Source of the DNA: CAYQJS01 sp964417895
GTDB taxonomy: Bacteria; Chloroflexota; UBA6077; SHYK01
Length of the DNA stretch: 64,000 nucleotides
Assembly (NCBI GenBank): GCA_964417895.1
Contig: CAYQJS010000001.1
Coordinates: forward strand, 248,001 to 312,000
Direction of reading: 5' to 3'
Both the position numbers and the translations under genes were made by a program. This document shows, piece by piece, positions 24,349 to 35,280 of this stretch. Numbering within the stretch: position 1 is the first letter of the stretch; each line of letters opens with the position of its first letter. A model generated the notes under the pieces. The model saw only the letters and a list, made by a program, of their open reading frames with translations, made no database searches and was not told where the DNA came from.

Positions 24349-25374
24349 GTGCGCGCCACTCGTTTTTCACTGATTGCCGTGCTTGCCCTGACGACGCTCG
24401 CCTGCCGAGTCGGCGCGGCGCCGCCATCGGCACCCCAGGCGCGGGTTGGCTTTGCAGCCCCGCCTGCCGTTCAGGAGCCTCCCGCCTTCATCGCGTACAT
24501 CGTGAACCAGAACTCCGACGACATGACCGCCATCGACATCGTCACACGCACGGTGATCGGCCGCGCGCCAACCGGCCGCAACCCGCACGAGATCGCGGCT
24601 TCGCCGGATGGCTCCCGCTTATTTATCTCTGACCAGGAGGGGGGAACAGTCACCGTGGTGGACGTCGCGTCGCTACAAGTGCTCGCCCGGTGGGGTGGCG
24701 GCGCCGCGCCCCACGGCATCGAAACGACACGGGACGGCCGGCGTCTGCTCGTCACCAACGGGCCGCGCAGCGAGCTGCTGGTGCTGGACGCGAACACGGG
24801 CGACGTAGTGAATCGAGTACCAGTGGGACTGGGGGCACACGTAGTGCACAGCAGTCCGGATGGAGCATCGGCCTACGTCACCAGCACCGCGGACGCGAGC
24901 CTGACCGTGGTTGACCTCCGGGCGATGCAGACGGTCCGAACGATTCCAATGGGTCCTGGCGCCGAGGGGTTGGGCGTGAGCCCAGACGGTCGTTGGGTCT
25001 ATGTGGCTAACCGCGGGGCGGATGACGTCTGGGTCGTAGACGTGAGCCGCCTCGAGGTCGTGGCGCGGGTGCCCGTCCATCGCGAGCCCATCCGGATCGT
25101 CTTCAGCCCCGATTCAGCGATAGCCTACGTCTCACAGATTGCGGGCGACCGTATTCTGGCGATCGACGCCCGAACGAGAGCTATTGTCGGTGAGTACGTG
25201 GCGCAGAGTGGGCCGATCGGAATGGCGGTCAGCCCCGACGGCCGCTATCTATTCGCGGCGAACATTTTCAGCGGCACCCTCTCCGTGATTGACACCATCA
25301 CCTCCGAGACCGTGGCCAATATTCCCGCGGGCGACGGCCCAGACGGAATGGTGCTCCTACCCCGCCGCGAGTAG
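24349..25374 (+). CDS. YncE-like beta-propeller lipoprotein (YVTN repeats)
   Basis: A 341-residue exported protein. The signal sequence MRATRFSLIAVLALTTLAC ends in a lipobox with Cys19. About seven 42-residue beta-propeller repeats follow, each with a P-DG-R-LF/VYVANxxxxxVxVID pattern (for example SPDGRWVYVANRGADDVWVVD). Such propellers bind ligands or partners outside the cytoplasm. AGGAGG precedes the GTG. It is divergent from the cysteine hydrolase. The role is unknown. Confidence 0.88.
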   Translation: MRATRFSLIAVLALTTLACRVGAAPPSAPQARVGFAAPPAVQEPPAFIAYIVNQNSDDMTAIDIVTRTVIGRAPTGRNPHEIAASPDGSRLFISDQEGGTVTVVDVASLQVLARWGGGAAPHGIETTRDGRRLLVTNGPRSELLVLDANTGDVVNRVPVGLGAHVVHSSPDGASAYVTSTADASLTVVDLRAMQTVRTIPMGPGAEGLGVSPDGRWVYVANRGADDVWVVDVSRLEVVARVPVHREPIRIVFSPDSAIAYVSQIAGDRILAIDARTRAIVGEYVAQSGPIGMAVSPDGRYLFAANIFSGTLSVIDTITSETVANIPAGDGPDGMVLLPRRE

Positions 25375-25491
25375 TGCACTTCACCGCCCAGTGCTCAGCG
25401 ATCCCGAGCGCTTGTGATACGAATGTGATGACAAGCGCCCCGTCCGTGACGCATTTGCAGGCTCGGGCGACGTTTACTGAGCTAGGGTGGG

Positions 25492-25701
25492 ATGTTGTTC
25501 TCAGCAGAGGCTACCGCGCTACTGCCAGGCCGGAGCTCGCGGCATCGCTGCGAGCGCTGCGGTTCCGAGTCGATCCAGTGGTTCACGCCGCAATGGCCGG
25601 CCGTGCGCGCCGGGATTTTCCTGTGCCTCCGTTGCTCGAAGATCAACGTCCGCTGCTCGGACACGAAGAGTGGCACATCGACCACCGTGGAGGTGGCATG
25701 A
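25492..25701 (+). CDS. Small zinc-ribbon protein
   Basis: A 69-residue protein with two knuckles, C20-x2-C23 and C45-x2-C48, plus C55, likely holding one zinc. The frame is closed just upstream by TAG, so ATG 25492 is the first possible start; the ribosome site (AGGGTGGG) is poor. Its stop overlaps the next start as ATGA, which supports reality. No family is recognised. The gap before it (25375-25491) shows nothing else. Confidence 0.6.
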   Translation: MLFSAEATALLPGRSSRHRCERCGSESIQWFTPQWPAVRAGIFLCLRCSKINVRCSDTKSGTSTTVEVA

Positions 25702-25880
25702 CCCAGCTCGACGTGAAAGTCGAAATCATGCGCGCCGCCGGCCTACTCGATGACGAGATCATTCGTCTGGCCTGGCTGAAGCGACGCGTCCTTACGGGCC
25801 ATTGCGACGACCTCACCATTGAGCACAAGCGGCTCACCTTCCTCAAGTACCTCTCCGATTCCGGCCGCTGCCAGGGCTAA
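25698..25880 (+). CDS. Small helical protein of unknown function
   Basis: A 60-residue protein, MTQLDVKVEIMRAAGLLDDE onward, predicted mostly helical and ending YLSDSGRCQG. GGAGGTGGC lies directly before the ATG, and the ATG overlaps the zinc-ribbon stop by four bases (ATGA), so the two are coupled. The frame extends upstream without stops, but that part overlaps the zinc-ribbon gene. I do not recognise it. Confidence 0.55.
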   Translation: MTQLDVKVEIMRAAGLLDDEIIRLAWLKRRVLTGHCDDLTIEHKRLTFLKYLSDSGRCQG

Positions 25881-25896
25881 ACCCCGAACGCCGCTC

Positions 25897-26310
25897 TCAG
25901 GAAATCAGGCCCACGCCGCGGCGCTCCTCGACAGGGTATTGCGGCTCGTAATCGGGGTAGGCCTGGCGGCAGACCTCGAAGAGGCGATCGACGTACTCCA
26001 GGAACTGCGGGTCGGCTCGCTTCACTCTCGCATCCTGCAGAAGCGGCTGCAGCCGGACCATGGTGCGAATGACTTCTTTGCCCACTAGTGACGACACGAA
26101 CTCGGCGTCGAGCGGCCCCCGGGCAATGAGGTGTCCGATGCGGTTGAGGTAGCGCAAGGCCCTGTTCACGTCGGCTGCGCTCGACCGCGCCAGCTTATCG
26201 AAGGAGTCCGGCATGTCGGCCGAGAGCACGTGCTCGCGGCCGGGCAGACTTTCCTCCCACTGCTCATAGAACAGACGGATGATCTCGGCGCTCGGGTTTG
26301 TACCGTTCAC
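25897..26310 (-). CDS. Hypothetical helical protein
   Basis: A 137-residue protein, MNGTNPSAEIIRLFYEQWEE onward, rich in helices with several charged amphipathic stretches (VNRALRYLNRIGHLIARG, FLEYVDRLFEVCRQAYPDYE). No signal peptide, membrane segment or metal motif is visible. It lies 21 bases downstream of lon on the same strand and may be the third gene of the hsp20-lon transcript. I do not recognise the family. Confidence 0.65.
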   Translation of the reverse strand: MNGTNPSAEIIRLFYEQWEESLPGREHVLSADMPDSFDKLARSSAADVNRALRYLNRIGHLIARGPLDAEFVSSLVGKEVIRTMVRLQPLLQDARVKRADPQFLEYVDRLFEVCRQAYPDYEPQYPVEERRGVGLIS

Positions 26311-26331
26311 GTTGTCTTCGCCCCCTGCCGC

Positions 26332-28799
<2,468 letters not shown>

Positions 28800-28803
<4 letters not shown>

Positions 28804-29246
28804 GCCTGCGCGACCCCAACGTGCCGGGGCCCGCTCGCCCGCGCCCTGGGCATGACGACCTCGAGAAACCCGTGGCGGTAGGAGGCCGTTGTTTCGTCCG
28901 GGTTGACCGGAGTTGAGAGGCGCACCATGCGCTCGAAGCGACCGAACGGGATTTCGATGCAGCTGTACGTTCTCTCCGCGCCCTCACCCATCTCCCTGCG
29001 CTCGCCACGGACCTGAAAAGAGTCGCGCGTCACCACGAGGTCGATGTCTTCCTCGGCAACACCTGAGAGGTCGACAAGCGCCACGACCGCGTCCGTCGTC
29101 TCATAGATGTCGACGGCCGGTTGCCAGGCCCGCTGCGAGAAGACGACCTGGCGTGGCTTACGGTGCGTCACGTGGTCCAGGTATCGCTCCATCTCGCGCT
29201 GGAGCTCGTCGAGGTTGGCCGGCCACCGGCGGTTCAGGTCGAACAT
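28800..29246 (-). CDS. Hsp20/alpha-crystallin small heat shock protein
   Basis: A 148-residue ATP-independent holdase. The alpha-crystallin domain spans about 40-138: WQPAVDIYETTDAVVALVDLSGVAEEDIDL, VRGERREMGEGAERTYSCIEIPFGRFER and the closing ASYRHGFLEVVMPRA. It overlaps lon by four bases. The 89-base upstream region, shared with the divergent MetE-like gene, shows no CIRCE element, so heat regulation must work otherwise. Confidence 0.93.
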
Positions 29247-29335
29247 TTACGGGCGCTCCCTGGGAGTGGCCTCGTTGACATGGTACTAAAATCGGAAGCG
29301 GCGAGTGTCAGTTGGCCTCTCTCCGCGGAGGACCA

Positions 29336-30445
29336 ATGATCCAGGCTCATACCGACGTCGTGGGAAGCCTGTTGCGGCCTGGGGAGCTAATCCAGGCGCG
29401 CGACGACCTGGCAGGTGGCCGCCTCACGCCGGCCGCTTTCAAGGCCATCGAGGACCGGGCGGTGGACGCCGCCATCGCCCTCCAGGAAGAGGCTGGGCTG
29501 GAAGTGATCACCGACGGCGAGATGCGCCGACTCTCCTTCCAGAGCCAACTCCCCGAGGCGGTCGAGGGATTCGGCGAATGGGACATCGATGCGTTTCTGT
29601 GGGGTGAGTGGCAGGGCGATGAGCGCGTCGGCGATTGGCGCAAGGAGCGCCCACCGCGGCTGGGCGTAACGGCGAAAATACGGCGCGTCCGCTACCCCAC
29701 GGCAGAGGAATTTACCTACCTGCGTGCGCACACAACGCGTATCCCGAAGATCACGCTGCCCAGCCCGAGCCTGTGGGCGAACTTCTGGTCCCAAGACCGC
29801 TCGCGCGCGGTCTACCCGACGCTGGACAGCTTCCTCGCCGACGTCGTGGACGTCGTGCGCGATGAGGTCGCTGAGCTGGTGCGCCTCGGCGCCACATATG
29901 TCCAGATCGACGCGCCCCACTACCTGCTGCTCCTCGACCCACGGATGCGCGCGTTCTACGAGGGGCAGGGCTGGACGGTTGAAAGGTGGCTGAGCCAGGG
30001 TATCGCGCTCGACAACGCGGTCATGGATGGCCTGCCGGACGTTACGTTCGGCATTCATCTTTGTCGAGGCAACCAGGGGAGCCGCTGGCTGACGGAGGGC
30101 AGCTACGAGCTGGTTGCCGGGCCCGTCTTTCGCGGGACGAGGGCCCACCGGCTCCTTCTGGAGTACGACGACGCCCGCTCCGGCGGTTTCGAGCCGCTCA
30201 CCCTCGTGCCTGAGGACAAGACCGTCGTGCTGGGACTCGTCACCACCAAGAGTCCCCGACAGGAGACGGTCGAAGTGCTGATGGCGCGCGTTCGGGAAGC
30301 CGCCCGCTACGTTCCGCTGGATCGGCTGGCGCTGAGCCCGCAATGCGGCTTCGCCAGCTCGATCATCGGCAACGCCGTAACCGTGGAGGACGAGCGCACC
30401 AAGCTACACCTGGTCGCAGAGACCGCGCGGCGGGTGTGGGGATAG
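29336..30445 (+). CDS. MetE C-terminal-like zinc methyltransferase homologue
   Basis: A 369-residue TIM-barrel protein related to the catalytic half of cobalamin-independent methionine synthase. The zinc ligands are visible: H241-x-C243 (GIHLCRGN), E276 (LLLEYDD) and C337 (SPQCGFAS). Substrate-binding SLLRPG and ITDGE are also present. The folate-binding N-terminal half of MetE is absent, as in archaeal and other short forms, so the methyl donor is open. GGAGG four bases before ATG 29336 is preferred over an upstream TTG. Confidence 0.88.
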   Translation: MIQAHTDVVGSLLRPGELIQARDDLAGGRLTPAAFKAIEDRAVDAAIALQEEAGLEVITDGEMRRLSFQSQLPEAVEGFGEWDIDAFLWGEWQGDERVGDWRKERPPRLGVTAKIRRVRYPTAEEFTYLRAHTTRIPKITLPSPSLWANFWSQDRSRAVYPTLDSFLADVVDVVRDEVAELVRLGATYVQIDAPHYLLLLDPRMRAFYEGQGWTVERWLSQGIALDNAVMDGLPDVTFGIHLCRGNQGSRWLTEGSYELVAGPVFRGTRAHRLLLEYDDARSGGFEPLTLVPEDKTVVLGLVTTKSPRQETVEVLMARVREAARYVPLDRLALSPQCGFASSIIGNAVTVEDERTKLHLVAETARRVWG

Positions 30446-30641
30446 GTCCGAAGGAGTGCCACGGGTTCAGGTACTCGCGTTCAGAAGTCGTCCGTTGTCG
30501 AAACGATCTGCCAATCGGACGGTCGTCACAGCGCGTTACCGAAGGTCCGGCCAGTCGAGGGTGTTGTCTTGGGTTTGCCACGCAGCAACGAGGGTCCAGG
30601 CGGCGACGAGCACGCGTTCGCGACCTTGGCAGCCCAGGCGG

Positions 30642-31103
30642 CTAAGCCAGGGGATAGCCCCTGATGGAACGCACCCAAGGAGCTGAGGACCCCAGAGCTC
30701 GCAGCAGATTCTGATCATCGGTCCACATCTCCACCCCCAGCATCTGGGCCAGAGCTGCGTAGAGGCTGTCGTAGGTGTTCGTCAGCCCATGGTCCCGTGC
30801 GAGATCGAAGCCTCGCCGGTAGAGATCTTCAGGGGCGAGTAACTGAATTGGAATCGCCAGGAACTCCCGTAGCGCCCGTTGAGCCTCCTCGTCCGTGAGG
30901 TGCCGCTCGGGATCACGACTGCGCAGCCGCTGGTAGATGATGCTGACCACCTCGGTGGTAAGCAGTGGCGGGCCCACTAAGGGGCGTTGTTGCGTTCGGC
31001 TATCCTGGAGGAGCGCTCGGGCCTCGTTGGTGAGGTCCTCATCGATTACCCATTTGACCGCCACATTGGCGTCGACCACGATGGAGCATGGGGGCTCACT
31101 CAA
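30642..31103 (-). CDS. PIN-domain ribonuclease toxin
   Basis: A roughly 153-residue PIN nuclease: first-strand Asp in VVDANVAVKW, further acidic residues in NTYDSLYAALA and MWTDDQNLL. The most economical start is TTG at 31101-31103, overlapping the antitoxin stop by eight bases; a longer frame would lie inside the antitoxin gene. It would cleave RNA when unbound. The 30446-30641 stretch beyond its end has no convincing gene. Confidence 0.8.
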   Translation of the reverse strand: MSEPPCSIVVDANVAVKWVIDEDLTNEARALLQDSRTQQRPLVGPPLLTTEVVSIIYQRLRSRDPERHLTDEEAQRALREFLAIPIQLLAPEDLYRRGFDLARDHGLTNTYDSLYAALAQMLGVEMWTDDQNLLRALGSSAPWVRSIRGYPLA

Positions 31104-31503
31104 AGCGCTTGGCTCGGTCCTCCCGAATCTCACGGAGGATCGGCCACGAGGAGGCCAGAGGTTCGCCGTTCCTTCGCATGCGCATCATGTCGATGACTTC
31201 CTGGGTCCCCTGAATCGCCTTGTCCAGTTGGGCTATCTGTGCAGGGGTCAAGGGCTTCACGATCAGGGTGGTTGGGATGGGAGCGAGCTCCCGGATGGGA
31301 CGTTCGGGCATCGGGCTCACCTCCTCTCGCATTGGGGTGAGCACCCGGGTGAGATCTGTGCGACGGATCCGAATGTAGCGAGGGCCAAGGTGATAGGCGG
31401 GAATTCGTCCATCCTTGAGCCAACGCTTGATCGTCGGAACGCTCACCCTGAGGGCTTTGGCAGCCTCAGAAACGGTGACGAAATCGCCTTGATCCACGGC
31501 CAT
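31096..31503 (-). CDS. Excisionase-type HTH antitoxin/regulator
   Basis: A 135-residue protein. Residues about 8-55 form a MerR/excisionase-like winged helix (VTVSEAAKALRVSVPTIKRW LKDGRIPAYHLG), the rest a Pro-rich linker and helices that could bind the PIN toxin. GGAGG seven bases before the ATG supports the start. It overlaps the PIN gene, giving an HTH-PIN toxin-antitoxin pair. A direct repeat just upstream is a candidate operator. Confidence 0.8.
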   Translation of the reverse strand: MAVDQGDFVTVSEAAKALRVSVPTIKRWLKDGRIPAYHLGPRYIRIRRTDLTRVLTPMREEVSPMPERPIRELAPIPTTLIVKPLTPAQIAQLDKAIQGTQEVIDMMRMRRNGEPLASSWPILREIREDRAKRFE

Positions 31504-31548
31504 GGCGCGGCCTCCAGGATAGGGCTATAGCGAAGATGCTCCAGCGTT

Positions 31549-31568
31549 CATAGTATATCGCATAGTAT
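31549..31568 (-). promoter_or_regulatory. Direct repeat CATAGTAT x2, candidate operator
   Basis: CATAGTAT occurs at 31549-31556 and 31561-31568, spaced 12 bases, 46 bases upstream of the HTH antitoxin start in an AT-rich patch. On the minus strand it contains TATACT, and a perfect TATAAT lies slightly upstream (about 31580-31586). Autoregulation by the HTH protein is inferred. Confidence 0.4.
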
Positions 31569-31700
31569 CATGACGGATTATACCCCGGCAACATCGATAA
31601 TAGTTTATTAGGCTGCAGCTCCAGTCGATCTAATGGGGACGGCTGGCCAAGTCGGGGCCGGCTCGGCGCCTTGAGGCAAGCGAGGAGGGGAGGAGTGGCA

Positions 31701-32708
31701 ATGTCCGGTGAAATGACCAAACGTGAGCGAATCGAGGCTTTGTGTCGCGGCGAGCCAACCGATCGGCCGGCCTGGGCCCTGTGGCGGCACTTCTACGACC
31801 AGGAATCCACCGCCGAAGACCTGGCCGATGCCATGGTCGCATGGCAGCGGACGTACGACTTCGACTTCCTGAAGATCAATCCCCGCGCCCAGTACTACGT
31901 CGAGCCGTGGGGAGCGTCCTATCGCTACCCGGGCGGCGGACGCCGGCCGGAGCTGCTCTCCGTGCCGGTTCGGAATTCCCAGGACTGGGCGAAGATAGAG
32001 CCTCAGCCCGCGACGACCGGCCCGTTCGGCGAGCAGCTCGAAGCGATCCGCCGCATCCGGTCCGCGCTCGGGTCGCAGGTTCCCATCGTAGAAACGATCT
32101 TCACCCCTCTGTCTGTTGTCGGCGATATGGTGGAGAGCGACGAAAGCCTCGCGCGCGATCTGCGCGCGGCGCCGGATCTTGTGGGCTCCGCTCTGGAGGC
32201 GGTGACCGAGACGCTGGAACGCTTCGCCCGGCTCTGCATCGAGGCTGGGGCCGACGGCATCTTCTTCGCCACCACGCAGTGGGCCAGCCACGATCTCCTG
32301 ACAGATGAAGAGTACGCCCGTTTCGGCCGACCCTACGACCTTCGCGTGCTCAGAGCCGTGGAGGACGCGCCTTTCAACGTGCTCCACGTGTGCGGGGAGC
32401 ATTCCATGCTGCTCGGGCTGGCCGACTACCCCTACGCTGCCGTCAACTGGGCGGTGACCTCCGCGACGACGCCGTCGCTCCAGGAGGCCGAGCGCATGCC
32501 GGGCCTGCTGGTCGGCGGGCTCAGCCACGAGGCCCTCACCGCAGTCACGCCCGAGCGGGCACTGGCCGAGGCGAATGAGGCCTATTCGGCGACGCGGGGC
32601 CGGCGCTGGATGCTGGGGCCGAATTGCTCGATTCCAGTCACGTCGCGTGACGCGAATCTGCGGGCCCTCAAGCAGGCACTGGAGGCAGGGCTCGACACCC
32701 GGGGCTAG
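31701..32708 (+). CDS. Uroporphyrinogen decarboxylase-family protein (corrinoid methyltransferase-like)
   Basis: A 335-residue TIM-barrel protein of the UroD family. It carries H229-x-C231 (VLHVCGEH) and C309 (GPNCSIP), the zinc set seen in methylcobamide:CoM methyltransferases (MtaA/MtbA-like) rather than in haem-pathway HemE. A methyl-transfer role is therefore more likely than uroporphyrinogen decarboxylation. No corrinoid protein is encoded nearby. GGGGAGGAG before the ATG at 31701 decides the start against an upstream codon. Confidence 0.82.
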   Translation: MSGEMTKRERIEALCRGEPTDRPAWALWRHFYDQESTAEDLADAMVAWQRTYDFDFLKINPRAQYYVEPWGASYRYPGGGRRPELLSVPVRNSQDWAKIEPQPATTGPFGEQLEAIRRIRSALGSQVPIVETIFTPLSVVGDMVESDESLARDLRAAPDLVGSALEAVTETLERFARLCIEAGADGIFFATTQWASHDLLTDEEYARFGRPYDLRVLRAVEDAPFNVLHVCGEHSMLLGLADYPYAAVNWAVTSATTPSLQEAERMPGLLVGGLSHEALTAVTPERALAEANEAYSATRGRRWMLGPNCSIPVTSRDANLRALKQALEAGLDTRG

Positions 32709-32734
32709 TCCCAAGTCCCAAGTCCCAAGTCCCA
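32707..32734 (+). repeat. Tandem 7-bp repeat AGTCCCA x4
   Basis: Four perfect copies of AGTCCCA begin over the stop region of the UroD-like gene. A related GGGACTTTAGATCTGGGACC stretch closes the same gap near 32802-32820. No genes are involved. Confidence 0.8.
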
Positions 32735-32819
32735 GATAAAGCGCAGATCGCGCTGTATAGCCATGCCGAGCCACGCTCGATCCGAGGACTGGGGGCCTGG
32801 GACTTTAGATCTGGGACCA

Positions 32820-34037
32820 CTACTCGAGTCTACGCATGGCTGGGACCAGCACGAGCACGGCCAGAGCGACGAGCGCGAGCGAGCCGGCCATTAACGCCGT
32901 CGCGGCCTGGACCCCACCCCACTGGGCCAGCGCCCCCAGGAGAAAGCTCCCGATGGGGATGAAGCCGCGATCGAGCTGGTGCACCCCCATGATGCGTCCT
33001 CGGTACTGGCTGGGCACGATGAGCTGTACAAGCGTGCTGTTGGTCGTGGCGTAGAGCTGGTGTGAGGCGCTCGCGATGAAGAGGAGCGCGGCAGCGAGTG
33101 GCGCCCACGGCGTGAGCGCGAACGCCAGGATGAACAGACCGAACCCGACGAGCCCAACCACCATCACGAGACCCTTCCTGGGGAAGTCGCCCAGGCCGGT
33201 TATGGCGAACGCCGCGATCAATGATCCTATCGCCGCCGCCGACGTGAGGAAGCCCAGCCCCTCGGGGCCGATGAAGAGAACGTCGGTGGCGAAGACCGGG
33301 AGCATGCTCTGGTACGGCTGTCCCAGCAAGAATGGGACGATCCCCGTGAGCATGAGCATGAGGACCACCGGCTGTCGCCAGATGTAGACGATTCCGTCCA
33401 CAAAGGTGCTCCACGCGGACGCGCCCCCTCTGATTGCGAAGCTCGGCGGCACGTTCATGGCCAGCAGCGTCCAGATGGCGATGGCGTACGCTGCGACGTG
33501 GAGCCACAGCACGACCGCCCCGCCAGCTGCCCCCCCGCCAGCTGCTCCGATGAGCACGCCTGCGATGGCCGGCCCCACCATGCGCGTCGAGTTGAAGACA
33601 GCGGAGTGCAGCGCCAGCGCGTTGGTGATGTCGCTCCGCGGCACGAGATCACCGATGACACTGCTCCGCGCTGGCGAGTTGAACGCGATCGCAATCCCCC
33701 GGAGCACGAGGAGGCCGTACAGCTGCCAGAGCTGCAGCGCGTCCGCGGTTGCGAGTGCCGCTATTCCAGCCGTCGTCGCGAGGCCTGCCGCTTGCGTCCA
33801 GATCATCAGGGCCCGCCGGTCGAGGCGGTCCGCGACGACGCCGCCGGCGAGCGAAAAGACCATGATCGGGAGACCGCGGACGAGGCTGACGGTCCCCAGC
33901 GCCAGCGGGGAGCTGGTCTGTACCCACACCAGCCAGTTGATCGCAATGTTGTCCATCCATTCGCCGGCCTGTGCGGCCATGAGTCCCGCCCACAGGAGCC
34001 GCCAGTCGCGATAACGCAGAGAGCTGACCAGGCGCAT
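32820..34037 (-). CDS. Major facilitator superfamily exporter (EntS-like)
   Basis: A 405-residue membrane transporter with about 12 hydrophobic helices. The MFS loop 2-3 motif appears as GGVVADRLDRRALM, and helix 1 starts DWRLLWAGLMAAQAGEWMDN, typical of the enterobactin-exporter-like MFS_3 group. The substrate is unknown. A longer frame starts at TTG 34094 without a ribosome site; I use ATG 34035-34037. Two relatives lie at 41558 and 42880. Confidence 0.88.
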   Translation of the reverse strand: MRLVSSLRYRDWRLLWAGLMAAQAGEWMDNIAINWLVWVQTSSPLALGTVSLVRGLPIMVFSLAGGVVADRLDRRALMIWTQAAGLATTAGIAALATADALQLWQLYGLLVLRGIAIAFNSPARSSVIGDLVPRSDITNALALHSAVFNSTRMVGPAIAGVLIGAAGGGAAGGAVVLWLHVAAYAIAIWTLLAMNVPPSFAIRGGASAWSTFVDGIVYIWRQPVVLMLMLTGIVPFLLGQPYQSMLPVFATDVLFIGPEGLGFLTSAAAIGSLIAAFAITGLGDFPRKGLVMVVGLVGFGLFILAFALTPWAPLAAALLFIASASHQLYATTNSTLVQLIVPSQYRGRIMGVHQLDRGFIPIGSFLLGALAQWGGVQAATALMAGSLALVALAVLVLVPAMRRLE

Positions 34038-34145
34038 CGGCCCCCGCGCTTCCGGCAGCGCTTCGGGGGCGTGACCGGCGTGGAGGGAGTGCAAAGGAAT
34101 GCTCCGGGGAGGAGGTGCGGGATCGTGGGATCTGCGGCGTGGAGC

Positions 34146-35222
34146 TTAACAGGCGATTGTAACGGGAGAGCCGGTTTCCGCTGTTGGGATGCGTGCCAGT
34201 CGACAGTAGGCCAAAGCGAGCGCGTTGGCGGCGGAGTGGCCGAACGTCGGAACGTGATCGTCGAATATCTTCCCACTCATTAGAGGCGTGATGGCGTCGT
34301 CGGTCACGGAACGCTCGGCCTGGATCGCCTGCCGCCGCGCGCGAATGGCGGCGGCGTGGCCCCAGAGCCAGCCGAGGGCACGAAGGGCCGCGAGATAGCG
34401 CATCACGACGGCGCGGGGCGCCCGTCGGCCCCTCGCGAGCAGCCAGATATCCTCCGCCACCCGAGCGACCGCGTCGAAGACGTACAGGGCGAGGAGTCGA
34501 CGGAGCGTCGCTCGTTCGTAGCAGAGCAGAAGCGCCAGCAGCTTGTTCCGCTCCCAGTAGAAGGCGGCTGTACCCAGCTCCCGGCTGGCCGTGGCCGACC
34601 CAATGTGGTGGACGCGGGAGCCGAGGGCGCGCGCTACGCGGTACCCGCGCAGATGAGCGCGCCATGAGAGGACCGTGTCCTCGTAGTACGCGAAGAAGAG
34701 GGGGTCGAACGGCTCGCCAAAGAGCCCTCGCTTGAAGGCGAGCGAGCAGCCGGTCGCGTAAAACGGGTGCTCGACGTCGTCGAGGACGCTGGGGATCGGG
34801 TGGCCGATCACGCTGATGGTGCCCGTCCCCAGCGCGTACGCGTCTGCATAGCGCTCTTCCTCGATCACCGAGCAGGCGACGGCGACGTCATCCGGGACGA
34901 GCGCCCGCACGAGCTCCGGGAGCCAGCCCTCTGCGGGAACGGCGTCATTGTTGAGCAGGACAATGGTCTCTCCCCGGGCCGCACGCACGCCGGCGTTGCA
35001 GCCGCCGGCGAAGCCCTCGTTGCGGCGGTTGCTGACTACCAGAACGCTGGGAAAGGACTGCGCCACGTACTCGGCGCTCCCATCGGACGAGCCGTTGTCC
35101 ACCACCACGACCTCGGCTTTCAACTTCGTCGCCTGCGCGAGCACGGGGGGCAGGCAAGCCGCGAGCAGAGCACGCCCGTTGTAATTGACGATAACGATCG
35201 AGATGGTCATGTCGTCGGTCAC
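34146..35222 (-). CDS. Glycosyltransferase family 2 (rhamnosyltransferase-like)
   Basis: A 358-residue GT-A enzyme. N-terminal ISIVIVNYNGRALLAACLPP and VVVVDNGSSDGSAEYV bind the nucleotide sugar, NNDAVP is the metal-binding DxD equivalent, and FFAYYEDTVLSWRAHLRGYR is the acceptor-side ED motif. Helices near the C-terminus may associate with the membrane. The GTG start lies eight bases after a perfect TATAAT, so the mRNA may be leaderless; an ATG four codons in is the alternative. Confidence 0.9.
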   Translation of the reverse strand: MTDDMTISIVIVNYNGRALLAACLPPVLAQATKLKAEVVVVDNGSSDGSAEYVAQSFPSVLVVSNRRNEGFAGGCNAGVRAARGETIVLLNNDAVPAEGWLPELVRALVPDDVAVACSVIEEERYADAYALGTGTISVIGHPIPSVLDDVEHPFYATGCSLAFKRGLFGEPFDPLFFAYYEDTVLSWRAHLRGYRVARALGSRVHHIGSATASRELGTAAFYWERNKLLALLLCYERATLRRLLALYVFDAVARVAEDIWLLARGRRAPRAVVMRYLAALRALGWLWGHAAAIRARRQAIQAERSVTDDAITPLMSGKIFDDHVPTFGHSAANALALAYCRLARIPTAETGSPVTIAC

Positions 35223-35230
35223 AGAGCCGG

Positions 35231-35236
35231 ATTATA
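35231..35236 (-). promoter_or_regulatory. Consensus -10 box TATAAT for the GT2 gene
   Basis: On the minus strand TATAAT is followed by eight bases and then the GTG start, placing +1 at or next to the start codon. No -35 is apparent. The plus-strand TACGAT (35251-35256) may serve the divergent AAA+ gene. Confidence 0.45.
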
Positions 35237-35280
35237 GGAGCGGATTACGCTACGATAGGTGGCGCCATTCGGAGGTGAAG

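Noticed and set aside
30446..30641. Possible gene end on the minus strand (60-codon frame ending DNTLDWPDLR)
   Set aside because: It overlaps the PIN gene, has no ribosome site and no recognisable domain; could be an unrecognised relic.
31701..32708. Assignment as HemE (haem biosynthesis)
   Set aside because: The H-x-C and later C zinc set and the lack of other haem genes favour the methyltransferase branch of the UroD family.
32707..32734. Short tandem repeat as a CRISPR or iteron origin
   Set aside because: A 7-bp unit repeated four times without spacers, and no replication gene nearby.
35185..35280. Longer N-terminus for the CDC48-like ATPase
   Set aside because: It would overlap the divergent GT2 start; GGAGG at 35271-35275 points to TTG 35281.
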